From JAQAZP01 sp965531145 (lineage in GTDB: Bacteria; Acidobacteriota; JAQAZP01), in the NCBI GenBank assembly GCA_965531145.1, contig CBESOE010000086.1, positions 1-18,453 of the forward strand: DNA of 18,453 nucleotides, given 5' to 3'. Shown here in pieces: positions 1-6,810 of this stretch. Position numbers and translations under genes: made by a program. The notes beneath the pieces are model-generated. The model was not told the DNA's origin. It worked only from the letters and a program-made list of their open reading frames with translations, and made no database searches. Numbering within the stretch: position 1 is the first letter of the stretch; every line of letters starts with the position of its first letter.

Positions 1-7
1 ACCAATT

Positions 8-114
8 AAAAAGGGGACAGGACACTAATTATTCGCACATTCTTGTCCTGAATTGGCGATTGATCGCTGGTGTTGACGACAATGTGCGAATAATTAGTGT
101 CCTGTCCCCTTTTT
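8..114. repeat. 107-bp perfect inverted repeat (REP/MITE-like hairpin)
   Basis: Positions 8-41 and 81-114 are exact reverse complements, giving 34-bp arms around a 39-nt centre. The outer ends are A-runs and T-runs, followed inward by GGGGACAGGACAC and then an AT-rich block containing TAATTATTCGCAC. Arms this long and perfect are unlikely by chance and suggest a recently arrived or maintained palindromic element. GGGGACAG-type ends recall palindromes mobilised by REP-associated tyrosine transposases; that comparison is from memory and no transposase is present here. Either strand would give a stem followed by a T-run, so it could also act as a bidirectional transcription terminator ahead of dacB. 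The gene to the left lies outside the window. Confidence 0.8.
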
Positions 115-230
115 TCCCGTGGTTTTGCGGGACAGCGGGGCGTTGTGGTAAGCTGAACCTACGACATTCCACATCAACTTATCCGTGCGGAAGGCCGCCG
201 CACGTCATGGTTCGCGGAGGTTGGGAATCC

Positions 231-1733
231 ATGGCGATCAGTAAGTACCCTGGCGGCGGCAGACGGGCCGCTGTGCGATTTTTGCGTTACGGCGGGGTCC
301 TGGCCCTGGCCGCGTTTTTGCTGCTGCTGCCGCTGGCCGCCAGGGAGACGGCCCCGGCTCGATCCATGGAGGACTCGCTGGACCGGCTGCTGGCCGGCCG
401 CCGGCCGTCTTCTTTGAAGGTGGCCTTGTACGCCGTCTCGCTGGATGACGGCCGGGTGCTCTATTCCCGCTCGGCCAACGACCCCATGGTTCCTGCGTCG
501 AACATGAAGCTGGTCACCACCGCCGCCGCGCTCTGGGTGCTCAAGCCCGACTACGTCTACGAAACACTGTTCTATGCTACCGGGCCAATCCGCAACGGCG
601 TGCTGGAGGGCGACCTCTATGTCCAGGGCCGGGGAGCGCCAGACCTGGTCTGCGAGAACCTCTGGGTCATGGCCCGGCAGTTGCGCAACCTCGGGATCCG
701 GCAGGTGCGAGGGGGGCTGGTGGGGGATGACACATTTTTTGACCGGCAAGGGCGGAACCCGCACTGGAAGACGAGCTATGCCCACCGCGCCTTTGGCGGG
801 CCGGTGGGGGCCCTCTCCTGCAATTTCAACTCGGTGAACATCATCGTCCGGCCGGCGGAGCGTTCCGGCCAACCACCGGTGGTGGTGCTGGATCCCTTCA
901 GTAATTTTTTCAGCGTGGTCAACAACGCCACCACCCGCAAGGGCAAGATGACCCTCACCGCGGATCGCCGCTACCGCAACGGTCGCAACGAGGTGGTGCT
1001 GGGCGGGGCCATCCCCATCGGGCACCCCACCTCGGAGAGCCTGCGCAGCGTGGATGATCCCACCGGCTACTTCCTCTCCTCGCTGGTCGAGGTGGCCGAG
1101 GAGGTGGGGATCACTTTCGGCCGGCCGCCCTCCCTGGGGATTGTGCCGGAGGACGCCGAGGAAATCTACTCCTTCGAGTCCCGTTCGCTGGGGCGGCTGC
1201 TGGTGGAGATGAACAAATATTCGAACAATTTCTCGGCGGAGATGATCCTCAAGACCATCGGCGCCGAGATGCTCGGCGCGCCCGGGACCACCGCCAACGG
1301 GCTGCTGGCGGTGGACGCCTACCTCAGGCATCACGGGCTGCCCATGGACGGGGTGGTGCTGGACGACGCTTCGGGGTTGTCCCGTTACAACCGGGTCACG
1401 GCCCGGCTGCTGGCCGAGGTGGTGCGCCACGCCTGGAACGATTTCGAGATCGGTCCGGAGTTCTTCGCCTCCCTGCCGGTGGCCGGGGCGGACGGCACGC
1501 TGAAGAAGCGGATGACCGGCGGCGCGGCGCTGCGCCGCGTGCGGGCCAAGAGCGGATTCATCAACGGGGTCAGCTCGCTCAGCGGCGTGGCCGGCAACCC
1601 GACTACCGGCCCGGTGGCCTTTGCCATCCTGATGAACGGGAGCAAGCTGGGCAACGGCGAGGCCAAGCGGCTGCAGGACAGCATCTGTGCCGTGCTGGCC
1701 GGCAGCACACCGGCCGCGCAGGGCGCGCCCTAG
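231..1733 (+). CDS. dacB: D-alanyl-D-alanine carboxypeptidase/endopeptidase (PBP4, peptidase family S13)
   Basis: This is a periplasmic penicillin-binding protein that trims or cuts peptidoglycan peptide cross-links. It has 500 residues from the chosen start, close to the usual PBP4 length. All three S13 active-site motifs are present: S90-N-M-K93 with the nucleophile serine, S331-N-N333, and K440-S-G442 (a KTG variant). AGADGTL (418-424) and DDASGLSRYNRVT (378-390) are also typical of the family. A long region without class A motifs lies between the first and second motifs, as expected for the extra domains of PBP4. A basic N-terminus followed by a hydrophobic stretch (about 17-38) is a signal peptide or anchor. 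ATG 231 was chosen because GCGGAGG lies 10 nt upstream and the signal peptide begins there; the frame stays open back to 60, but that part runs through the inverted repeat. The stop overlaps that of the convergent HAD gene. Confidence 0.93.
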   Translation: MAISKYPGGGRRAAVRFLRYGGVLALAAFLLLLPLAARETAPARSMEDSLDRLLAGRRPSSLKVALYAVSLDDGRVLYSRSANDPMVPASNMKLVTTAAALWVLKPDYVYETLFYATGPIRNGVLEGDLYVQGRGAPDLVCENLWVMARQLRNLGIRQVRGGLVGDDTFFDRQGRNPHWKTSYAHRAFGGPVGALSCNFNSVNIIVRPAERSGQPPVVVLDPFSNFFSVVNNATTRKGKMTLTADRRYRNGRNEVVLGGAIPIGHPTSESLRSVDDPTGYFLSSLVEVAEEVGITFGRPPSLGIVPEDAEEIYSFESRSLGRLLVEMNKYSNNFSAEMILKTIGAEMLGAPGTTANGLLAVDAYLRHHGLPMDGVVLDDASGLSRYNRVTARLLAEVVRHAWNDFEIGPEFFASLPVAGADGTLKKRMTGGAALRRVRAKSGFINGVSSLSGVAGNPTTGPVAFAILMNGSKLGNGEAKRLQDSICAVLAGSTPAAQGAP

Positions 1734-2452
1734 TCATCCAGCCCGAAGTCGGCGCGCAGGATCGCCAGCAGATCGTGGAAATTGTAGATCTGGTAGTCGG
1801 GGAGCCGCGTGCCCGACTGGCTGATCGGTTTGCTGACCCGCCGGTTGAGCACCGTCACCATGCCCACGCTGCCCGCGGGATCGATGTCGTCCACCGGACG
1901 GTCTCCCACATACATGCAGCGGGAAGTCTCCAGCCCCAGGGAGCGGCAGGCGGTGAGGTAGAGCTTGGGATTGGGCTTGCCGATGCCCACCTGGTCGGTG
2001 ATGAAGATGGCCCGGGGATCGATGTGGTTGAGCAGGTCGAGGAGGACCAGTTTCTCCGCCTGCTTGGCGGCCAGGCCGGCGGTGATGATGCCGATGCGCA
2101 GGCCGCGGCTGTTCAGCAGCTCAAAGGCCTCCAGCACGTCGGGGTAGGGGCGCAGCTCGCTGTTCTTGGTCTTGTGGTAGGCCACTACGCCCGAGGCGCA
2201 GATGATCGCCGGGTTGACGCCGCTGAGGTTTTCTTCAGGGTAGCGCAGCAGCAGCTTCTCGAAGTGGCGCGGGAAGTTGGGGCCGAACTCGCGGATCACC
2301 TCGTAGAGCTCGTTGAGGCACTGCTGCTCTTCTGCCTGCAGCCCGGCCTTGATCATCGCCCGCACGCTCTCCCGCCGCGCCGACGCGGCAAAGTCGGAGG
2401 TGGAGAACAGGGTGTCGTCGATGTCGAAGAACAGTGCGTCCAGTCTGCTCAC
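1730..2452 (-). CDS. HAD-superfamily phosphatase, subfamily IA (TIGR02253-like)
   Basis: A 240-residue soluble phosphohydrolase of the haloacid dehalogenase superfamily. Motif I is FFDIDDTLF with nucleophile D10 and acid/base D12. Motif II is IITAG (T124). The motif III lysine is K159 in GIGKPNPKLY. Motif IV is GDRPVDDI (183-190), which binds Mg. Residues about 20-100 form the helical C1 cap expected for subfamily IA. The sequence resembles the TIGR02253 group, whose archaeal members include phosphatases acting on small phosphorylated compounds; the substrate here cannot be told. The start is GTG, with GGAGG 8 nt upstream. It lies 41 nt downstream of the beta-helix acyltransferase-like gene on the same strand, so the two are probably co-transcribed. 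Its stop lies in the CTAG shared with dacB. Confidence 0.88.
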   Translation of the reverse strand: MSRLDALFFDIDDTLFSTSDFAASARRESVRAMIKAGLQAEEQQCLNELYEVIREFGPNFPRHFEKLLLRYPEENLSGVNPAIICASGVVAYHKTKNSELRPYPDVLEAFELLNSRGLRIGIITAGLAAKQAEKLVLLDLLNHIDPRAIFITDQVGIGKPNPKLYLTACRSLGLETSRCMYVGDRPVDDIDPAGSVGMVTVLNRRVSKPISQSGTRLPDYQIYNFHDLLAILRADFGLDD

Positions 2453-2493
2453 GATACCGGCCTCCAGCCGTGGCCCGCCACACTGTCGGAACG

Positions 2494-3180
2494 TCAGTCC
2501 CGCAGCCGCCGGGGATGGATCTCCTGCTTCTGTTTCAGCTTGACGATGGACCGGGCAGGGATCACCCCGGCCACCGAGCTGTTGGGGTAGACCAGCGTCT
2601 GCGGTCCGACGATGGTCCCCGGTGAGGAGACGCTGTTGCAGCCCAGTTCCACGTCGTCCCCCAGGATCGCCCCGAACTTGCGCAGCCCGGTCTGGTGCAC
2701 CTGGCCCTCGTGGCGCACGGCCACCTGCGAGTTGTTGATCTTCAGGTTGGCCAGTTTGGTCCCGGCGCCGAGGTTCACCTCCCGACCGAGGATGCTGTCG
2801 CCGATGTAGGCGAAGTGGCCCGCCTTGGCCCCGTCCAGCAATACCGAGTTCTTCAGCTCGGTGGTGTGGCCCACCACGCAGTTGTCACCCACCAGCGCCT
2901 GGCCCCGGATGTAGGCCCCCTGGCGGATTTCACAGTCACAGCCGATGATCGCCGGCCCGCGGATGAACGCTCCCGGCTCCACCACCGTGCCGGCGCCGAT
3001 AAAGATGTCGTCACCGTCGAGCCAGGCCCCGTCCATCACGGTGCCCTCGATGCCCGGTTCCAGGTGCGAGGCTATGTAGTCCTTGATCCGGGGCAGGACC
3101 TCCCAGACCCAGGCGACGTCGTGGAACAGGTCGGCATACTTCCAGTCTTGAAAATCGAACAGATCGGCCGGTTGGAGCAT
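2494..3180 (-). CDS. Left-handed beta-helix sugar-phosphate acyltransferase-like protein (GlmU C-terminal type)
   Basis: This 228-residue protein is built almost wholly of hexapeptide repeats (about 50-210; for example IGAGTV, IRGPAI, VGDNCVVG, LGREVNLGAG), the hallmark of a left-handed parallel beta-helix. The stretch ELKNSVLLDGAKAGHFAYIGDSILGREV (108-135; key residues N111, H122, G127, D128) matches the C-terminal acetyltransferase half of GlmU-like and archaeal sugar-1-phosphate nucleotidyltransferases. In those enzymes a histidine at the position of H122 is catalytic. There is no N-terminal nucleotidyltransferase domain; residues 1-40 are a short lead. A likely role is acetyl transfer to a hexosamine phosphate for envelope sugar synthesis, but this is inferred. 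ATG 3180 has a strong GGAGGTG site 5 nt upstream. A good promoter lies about 58 nt upstream, and the HAD phosphatase follows in the probable operon. Confidence 0.85.
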   Translation of the reverse strand: MLQPADLFDFQDWKYADLFHDVAWVWEVLPRIKDYIASHLEPGIEGTVMDGAWLDGDDIFIGAGTVVEPGAFIRGPAIIGCDCEIRQGAYIRGQALVGDNCVVGHTTELKNSVLLDGAKAGHFAYIGDSILGREVNLGAGTKLANLKINNSQVAVRHEGQVHQTGLRKFGAILGDDVELGCNSVSSPGTIVGPQTLVYPNSSVAGVIPARSIVKLKQKQEIHPRRLRD

Positions 3181-3237
3181 GTTTTCACCTCCCTGGCGCG
3201 GTTTCAGGTGATTGGACCGTTCGCGTGTACTGAAAAA

Positions 3238-3266
3238 ATGGTACAGGAGAGTGGGGATTCAGTCAA
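3238..3266 (-). promoter_or_regulatory. Predicted sigma70-type promoter for the beta-helix/HAD operon
   Basis: Read on the minus strand, TTGACT (3266-3261) is followed after exactly 17 nt by TACCAT (3243-3238). The predicted transcript would have a leader of roughly 50 nt before the ATG at 3180. The -35 matches consensus at 5 of 6 positions and the -10 at 4 of 6. No operator is apparent. Confidence 0.5.
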
Positions 3267-3413
3267 TCGCCGGGATGGCGTGCCGGCATGGAATACTGGA
3301 CAATGACCTGCGGATCGGTGTACGGTTTATCGCGAAACTGGAAAACCAATTACTTGACGATAATCGGCCGGCGCGGCAACCAATCGCGTGGCACAGTGGG
3401 AGATCGGGGAGTC

Positions 3414-4379
3414 ATGCCATTCAACAGGGACATACTGAAACTGGACGCGGACGCGGTGATCGACGACCTGGTGCTCAAAATGAAGCAGACGGTGGTCCGG
3501 GACTTCAAGCGGGGCGGCGCAGTGGTGGGTATCAGCGGCGGCATCGATTCTTCGGTGGTCCTGGCCCTCAGCGTCAAGGCCTTCGGCAAGGAGAAGGTGC
3601 GGGGCGTGATGATGCCCGAGGAGGACTCCAACCCGGACAGCGAAGCCCTGGCCCGGGAGCTCTGCCAGGCGGTGGGCGCCGCGGAGCCGGTGCTGGAGAA
3701 CATGACACCGTCACTGGCCGGGTTCAACTGCTACCAGCGGCGGGACGAGGCGATCAAACGGGTCTTCCCCGAATTCACCGAGGAGTGGAAGGCCAAGATC
3801 GTCCTGCCCGACCTGCTCGATTCCGGGACGCTGAACATCTTCCGGCTCACCGTCATCCCCCCCGACGGCGAACAGATGAGCAAGCGGCTGAACCTCCGCG
3901 ACTACCTGCAGATCGTGGCCGCCTCCAACTTCAAGCAGCGCTCGCGAATGTGCATGCTCTACTACCACGCCGAACTGCTCAACTACGCGGTGATCGGCAC
4001 CGGCAACCGCAACGAGCACGACCAGGGCTTTTTCGTCAAATACGGCGACGGCGGGGCCGACGTGAAACCCATCGCCCACCTCTACAAGACCCAGGTCTTC
4101 CAGCTGGCCGAGCACCTGGGCGTGCCGGAATCGATCTGCACCCGGACCCCCACCACCGACACCTACAGCGCCGAGTGCAGCCAGGAGGAGTTCTTCTACC
4201 GGCTGCCCTTCCAGTTGATGGACATGCTGTGGTACGCCCAGGAGAACGCCGTGCCGGCGGCCGAGGCCGCGGCGGTGCTCGAGCTGGACGAGGAACAGGT
4301 GCAGCGGGCCTACGAGGACTTCGAGCGCAAGTTCCGCACCACCCGCTATCTGCGGGCTGTTCCCGTGGAATACCGGTAA
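3414..4379 (+). CDS. nadE: NAD(+) synthase, ammonia-type, with internal insertion
   Basis: It catalyses the last step of NAD synthesis: nicotinate adenine dinucleotide plus ATP and ammonia gives NAD, AMP and PPi. The PP-loop that binds ATP pyrophosphate is SGGIDSS (41-47). The C-terminal core has GTGNRNE (195-201), FFVKYGDGGADVKPIAHLYK (206-225) and RTPTTDT (244-250), all in the family order. There is no glutaminase domain, so ammonia must come free or from a partner. At 321 residues it is longer than typical ammonia-type enzymes (about 270 residues, from general knowledge). The excess is about 45 residues between the PP-loop half and the FKQRSRM motif (173-179). ATG 3414 was chosen because GGGAG and GGGGAG lie just upstream and family-like sequence begins there; the frame is open back to 3288, but that part is low-complexity and unrelated. 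It converges on pcnB with a 20-nt gap and no obvious terminator. Confidence 0.9.
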   Translation: MPFNRDILKLDADAVIDDLVLKMKQTVVRDFKRGGAVVGISGGIDSSVVLALSVKAFGKEKVRGVMMPEEDSNPDSEALARELCQAVGAAEPVLENMTPSLAGFNCYQRRDEAIKRVFPEFTEEWKAKIVLPDLLDSGTLNIFRLTVIPPDGEQMSKRLNLRDYLQIVAASNFKQRSRMCMLYYHAELLNYAVIGTGNRNEHDQGFFVKYGDGGADVKPIAHLYKTQVFQLAEHLGVPESICTRTPTTDTYSAECSQEEFFYRLPFQLMDMLWYAQENAVPAAEAAAVLELDEEQVQRAYEDFERKFRTTRYLRAVPVEYR

Positions 4380-4399
4380 AACCACAATCGAATCTGTTG

Positions 4400-5722
4400 T
4401 CAGTTCTTCGGGGGACCGGGACGACGGCGGGGTCTGCCCTGACGCCGCCGCGGGCGGGAGGCGGCCAGCGGCCAGGGCAGCTGGGGCCGGGCGTCACGGA
4501 GCAGCGGCGGCATCGACTCTCCCCGGGTGGCCGTTTCGATCTGGTAGAGGATCAGGGCCGGGTCGAAGTAATTTTTGCGGGTTAGCGAGCCCGGCAGGCT
4601 GCCCCGGCTCACCGCCCGGCGGAGCTGGGGCTGGGCCGAGAGGATCTGGCGCACGATCTCGCTGTCGCGCTTGAAGAAGGACCAGCGCAGCAGCAGTGGT
4701 TTCAGACGATCCATGCCCAGCCGGTTGAGGAAGGTGGAGAGACGCACACCAGGTGGGTGAGGGGTGCCGTCCACCAGGGAGCCGAACATGGGCAGCAGAA
4801 AGGTGGCCAGCATGGTGGCCCGGCCCGGCGGGTTCGGTCCGGCCATGGCCCGGTCCAGGACCTCCAGCAGCCGCAGCATGTAGGCCCGGTATTCGGCCGC
4901 TTCCGGGCACGAGCCGTCACCGAGGCACTCCCGGTACTCGGGGTAGAGGGTGAAGATGATGTTGGTCTGCATCATCAGGTCCATGGCCGGGGCAGACGAC
5001 CCGCTGCCCAGGTCACGCAAAAACTCGTCCCGGACCCGGGCCTGGGGGCAGGAACTGATCTTCCCCTGCATGTCGAGCACCGCGCTGTAGGTTTCCGGGT
5101 CGATGGTAAACCCGGTGCGGGCGGCGTGGCGGATGACCCGGATCATCCGCACCGGATCCTCGTGAAAGCGCACCCGGGGATCGCCGATGCTGCGGACGAT
5201 GCCCTGGCGCAGATCTTCCAGGCCGCCGACGTAATCCACCACGGTGAAGTCATCCACGTTGTAGAACAGGCCGTTGATGGTGATGTCGCGGCGGAAGGCG
5301 TCCTCGGCCGGGGTGCCGAAACTGTTCTGAGCGCGGGTGGCGTCCTCCCCATCGTCGTCCTCGCCCTTCTCCCGGTGGTCGAACTCCGACTGGCGGCGGA
5401 AGGTGGCCACCTCGACGATCTTGGCACCGCGGAAAAAGACCTGGACCAGGCGGAAGCGGCGGCCGATGGTGCGGCTGTTGCGGAACATTTTGCGGATTTC
5501 GCTGGGCCGGGCGTTGGTGGCGATATCGAAATCCTTGGGCTTTTTGCCCAGCAGGATGTCCCGCACCCCTCCCCCCACCAGGTAGGAGGTGAATCCGAAC
5601 CGCCGCAGCCGGTAGAGTACCTTCAACGCATCGGAGTCGATTAATTTCCGCGATATGGAGTGCTCGGCCCGGGGAATGATCACCGGGGGGGGGAGTGAAT
5701 CCTGCTCTTCGGTCATTGCCAT
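4400..5722 (-). CDS. pcnB: Poly(A) polymerase (polynucleotide adenylyltransferase, PcnB type)
   Basis: A class II nucleotidyltransferase that adds poly(A) tails to RNA 3' ends and so speeds decay. The 440-residue length and architecture match PcnB rather than a CCA-adding enzyme. The catalytic head has GGGVRD (50-55) and KDFDIAT (63-69), with metal-binding D64 and D66. The nucleotide-selecting RRDITIN (144-150) and the HEDPVRMIRVIR helix (187-198) follow. An acidic insert (114-129) sits where PcnB proteins have a variable loop. The last 20 residues are an Arg/Pro-rich tail (RPRRRQGRPRRRPGPP), typical of PcnB RNA-binding tails. ATG 5722 is used; ATG 5716, two codons later, is an equally possible start since neither has a strong ribosome-binding site. 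A good promoter lies about 100 nt upstream. PcnB and CCA-transferase are sometimes confused, but the basic tail favours PcnB. Confidence 0.9.
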   Translation of the reverse strand: MAMTEEQDSLPPPVIIPRAEHSISRKLIDSDALKVLYRLRRFGFTSYLVGGGVRDILLGKKPKDFDIATNARPSEIRKMFRNSRTIGRRFRLVQVFFRGAKIVEVATFRRQSEFDHREKGEDDDGEDATRAQNSFGTPAEDAFRRDITINGLFYNVDDFTVVDYVGGLEDLRQGIVRSIGDPRVRFHEDPVRMIRVIRHAARTGFTIDPETYSAVLDMQGKISSCPQARVRDEFLRDLGSGSSAPAMDLMMQTNIIFTLYPEYRECLGDGSCPEAAEYRAYMLRLLEVLDRAMAGPNPPGRATMLATFLLPMFGSLVDGTPHPPGVRLSTFLNRLGMDRLKPLLLRWSFFKRDSEIVRQILSAQPQLRRAVSRGSLPGSLTRKNYFDPALILYQIETATRGESMPPLLRDARPQLPWPLAASRPRRRQGRPRRRPGPPKN

Positions 5723-5820
5723 TGATTCTTTCGCCCCCGGGCCTCTCCGGCGGTTCTCGCCATCCGGCGCGGTGAGCGGCCCGGATTGCTCACTGCGTCA
5801 AGCGGTTGCATGCCGGCGCA

Positions 5821-5849
5821 ATTGTATGTGGGAGGCTGGAGCGAGTCAA
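5821..5849 (-). promoter_or_regulatory. Predicted sigma70 promoter for pcnB
   Basis: On the minus strand, TTGACT (5849-5844) is separated by exactly 17 nt from TACAAT (5826-5821). Each hexamer matches consensus at 5 of 6 positions. The predicted leader to the pcnB ATG at 5722 is about 90 nt. Confidence 0.62.
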
Positions 5850-5879
5850 GATTGGTCGGGAGATGAGAAAAGGTGGGTA

Positions 5880-5910
5880 GCCCCCTCCGCGAGGATAGTG
5901 CGGAGGGGGC
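5880..5910. repeat. Perfect GC-rich hairpin (11-bp stem, 9-nt loop)
   Basis: GCCCCCTCCGC (5880-5890) and GCGGAGGGGGC (5900-5910) are exact reverse complements around a 9-nt loop. No T-run follows on either strand, so it is not a standard intrinsic terminator. It lies just upstream of the pcnB promoter, reading from pcnB, and 210 nt ahead of the PrsW-like start. It may be a regulatory or mRNA-stability structure. Confidence 0.6.
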
Positions 5911-6119
5911 GAATTCGTCGAATCTTCACAATCCCCGTAACTATTCGACGTCTCCACTTTTCATATCGGCGGGAAACAGGAATGGCTTTAGGGGAAATCT
6001 ACTATGTTGAAGAAAAGTCGATACTTGTGGAGCTTCCGGGTGTCATGGAGAACAGAAGATCTCATGGTGTGGAGCCTGGTTTCCGAAACGGTTGATATCG
6101 GAACGAACCGGAGGAATCG

Positions 6120-6806
6120 ATGCTGCTGGTGCGCACAGTGGGGTTCATTGCTGCCGGAGCCCTGCTCTGGATGCTCTACTTCGACCGCAAGGACTCGCTG
6201 AAGCCGGAACCGCGGCGACTGCTGCTGCTGGCCTGGGTCTGCGGGTGCGGATCCGCGTTCCTGGCCCTGGCCCTCTACTGGCTGGCCGGACGGCTGGGGT
6301 TGCCCTCCTGGCCCGGGGAGAGCCGTGGTGAGATCGCGCTCTACTGCCTGGCCCTGGTGGGACCGGTGGAGGAGGGGGCCAAGTTCCTGGCCGCCCGGTT
6401 CCTGGTCTTCCGCTGGCGCCACTTTGACGAGCGGATCGACGGCATGGTCTATGCCGGCGCCGTGGCCATCGGTTTCGCCACGGTGGAGAACCTGCTCTAC
6501 GCCCAGATTCTTCCCTGGCCCCAGCAGCTGGCCCGGGCCATCACCTCGCCGCTGACCCACACCCTCTTTGCCGCCATCTGGGGTTTTGGCACGGCCCACG
6601 CCCTGCTGGTGAGCCACACCCGCACCGGCCGCCTGCTCTGGCAACTGATACCCCTGGGGCTGGCCATGGCCATCCACGGCCTCTACAACTTCTTCCTGCT
6701 GGCCTACGATGCCACCCTGCCGGCCAGCGGGGTGATCTTGCTGCTCTGGGTGGGGTTGATCTTTTATTCCCGGCGGTTGCACCGGTTGCAGCGGGCTGAA
6801 AGCTGA
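6120..6806 (+). CDS. PrsW-family intramembrane metalloprotease
   Basis: This 228-residue polytopic membrane protein has the PrsW (PF13367, CAAX-protease-like clan) motifs in order: EEGAK (84-88), FATVEN (119-124) with E123, H147 in THTLFAA, and HGLYN (186-190). These residues line a zinc-dependent active site inside the membrane. Hydrophobic segments are visible at about 5-20, 34-58, 72-96, 108-128, 146-166, 174-196 and 202-217. In Bacillus subtilis, PrsW makes the first cut in an anti-sigma factor. No sigma/anti-sigma pair is seen near this gene, so its substrate is unknown. ATG 6120 has GGAGG with a 5-nt spacer. It converges on exported protein A with only 4 nt between stop codons. Confidence 0.85.
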   Translation: MLLVRTVGFIAAGALLWMLYFDRKDSLKPEPRRLLLLAWVCGCGSAFLALALYWLAGRLGLPSWPGESRGEIALYCLALVGPVEEGAKFLAARFLVFRWRHFDERIDGMVYAGAVAIGFATVENLLYAQILPWPQQLARAITSPLTHTLFAAIWGFGTAHALLVSHTRTGRLLWQLIPLGLAMAIHGLYNFFLLAYDATLPASGVILLLWVGLIFYSRRLHRLQRAES

Positions 6807-6810
6807 CCTC

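Larger units (their letters stand above)
5723..6119. other. 397-bp intergenic region between pcnB and the PrsW-like gene
   Basis: No convincing gene is present. It contains the minus-strand pcnB promoter (5821-5849) and a perfect 11-bp GC hairpin (5880-5910). The segment from about 5911 to 6100 is more AT-rich than its surroundings. A 37-codon open frame at 5982-6095 begins MALGEIYYVEEKSILVELPG but has only a weak, badly spaced Shine-Dalgarno; it may be noise or the remnant of a gene. A second short frame (6004-6201) overlaps the PrsW-like gene and is probably spurious. Confidence 0.6.

Noticed and set aside
60..230. In-frame upstream extension of dacB
   Set aside because: It runs through the right arm of the palindrome, lacks a ribosome-binding site, and would bury the signal peptide beginning at 231.
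174..1430. 418-codon open frame antisense to dacB
   Set aside because: It is a His/Gly/Pro-rich shadow frame caused by high GC at third codon positions of dacB. It has no recognisable domain and dacB has all S13 motifs.
3354..3359. TTGACG as a -35 element for nadE
   Set aside because: No acceptable -10 hexamer lies 16-18 nt downstream.
3288..3413. In-frame upstream extension of nadE
   Set aside because: The sequence has no family similarity, and a start with Shine-Dalgarno-like GGGGAG sits at 3414.
3212..4585. 457-codon plus frame overlapping nadE
   Set aside because: Low-complexity Arg/Gly-rich frame shifted relative to nadE; nadE carries the conserved motifs.
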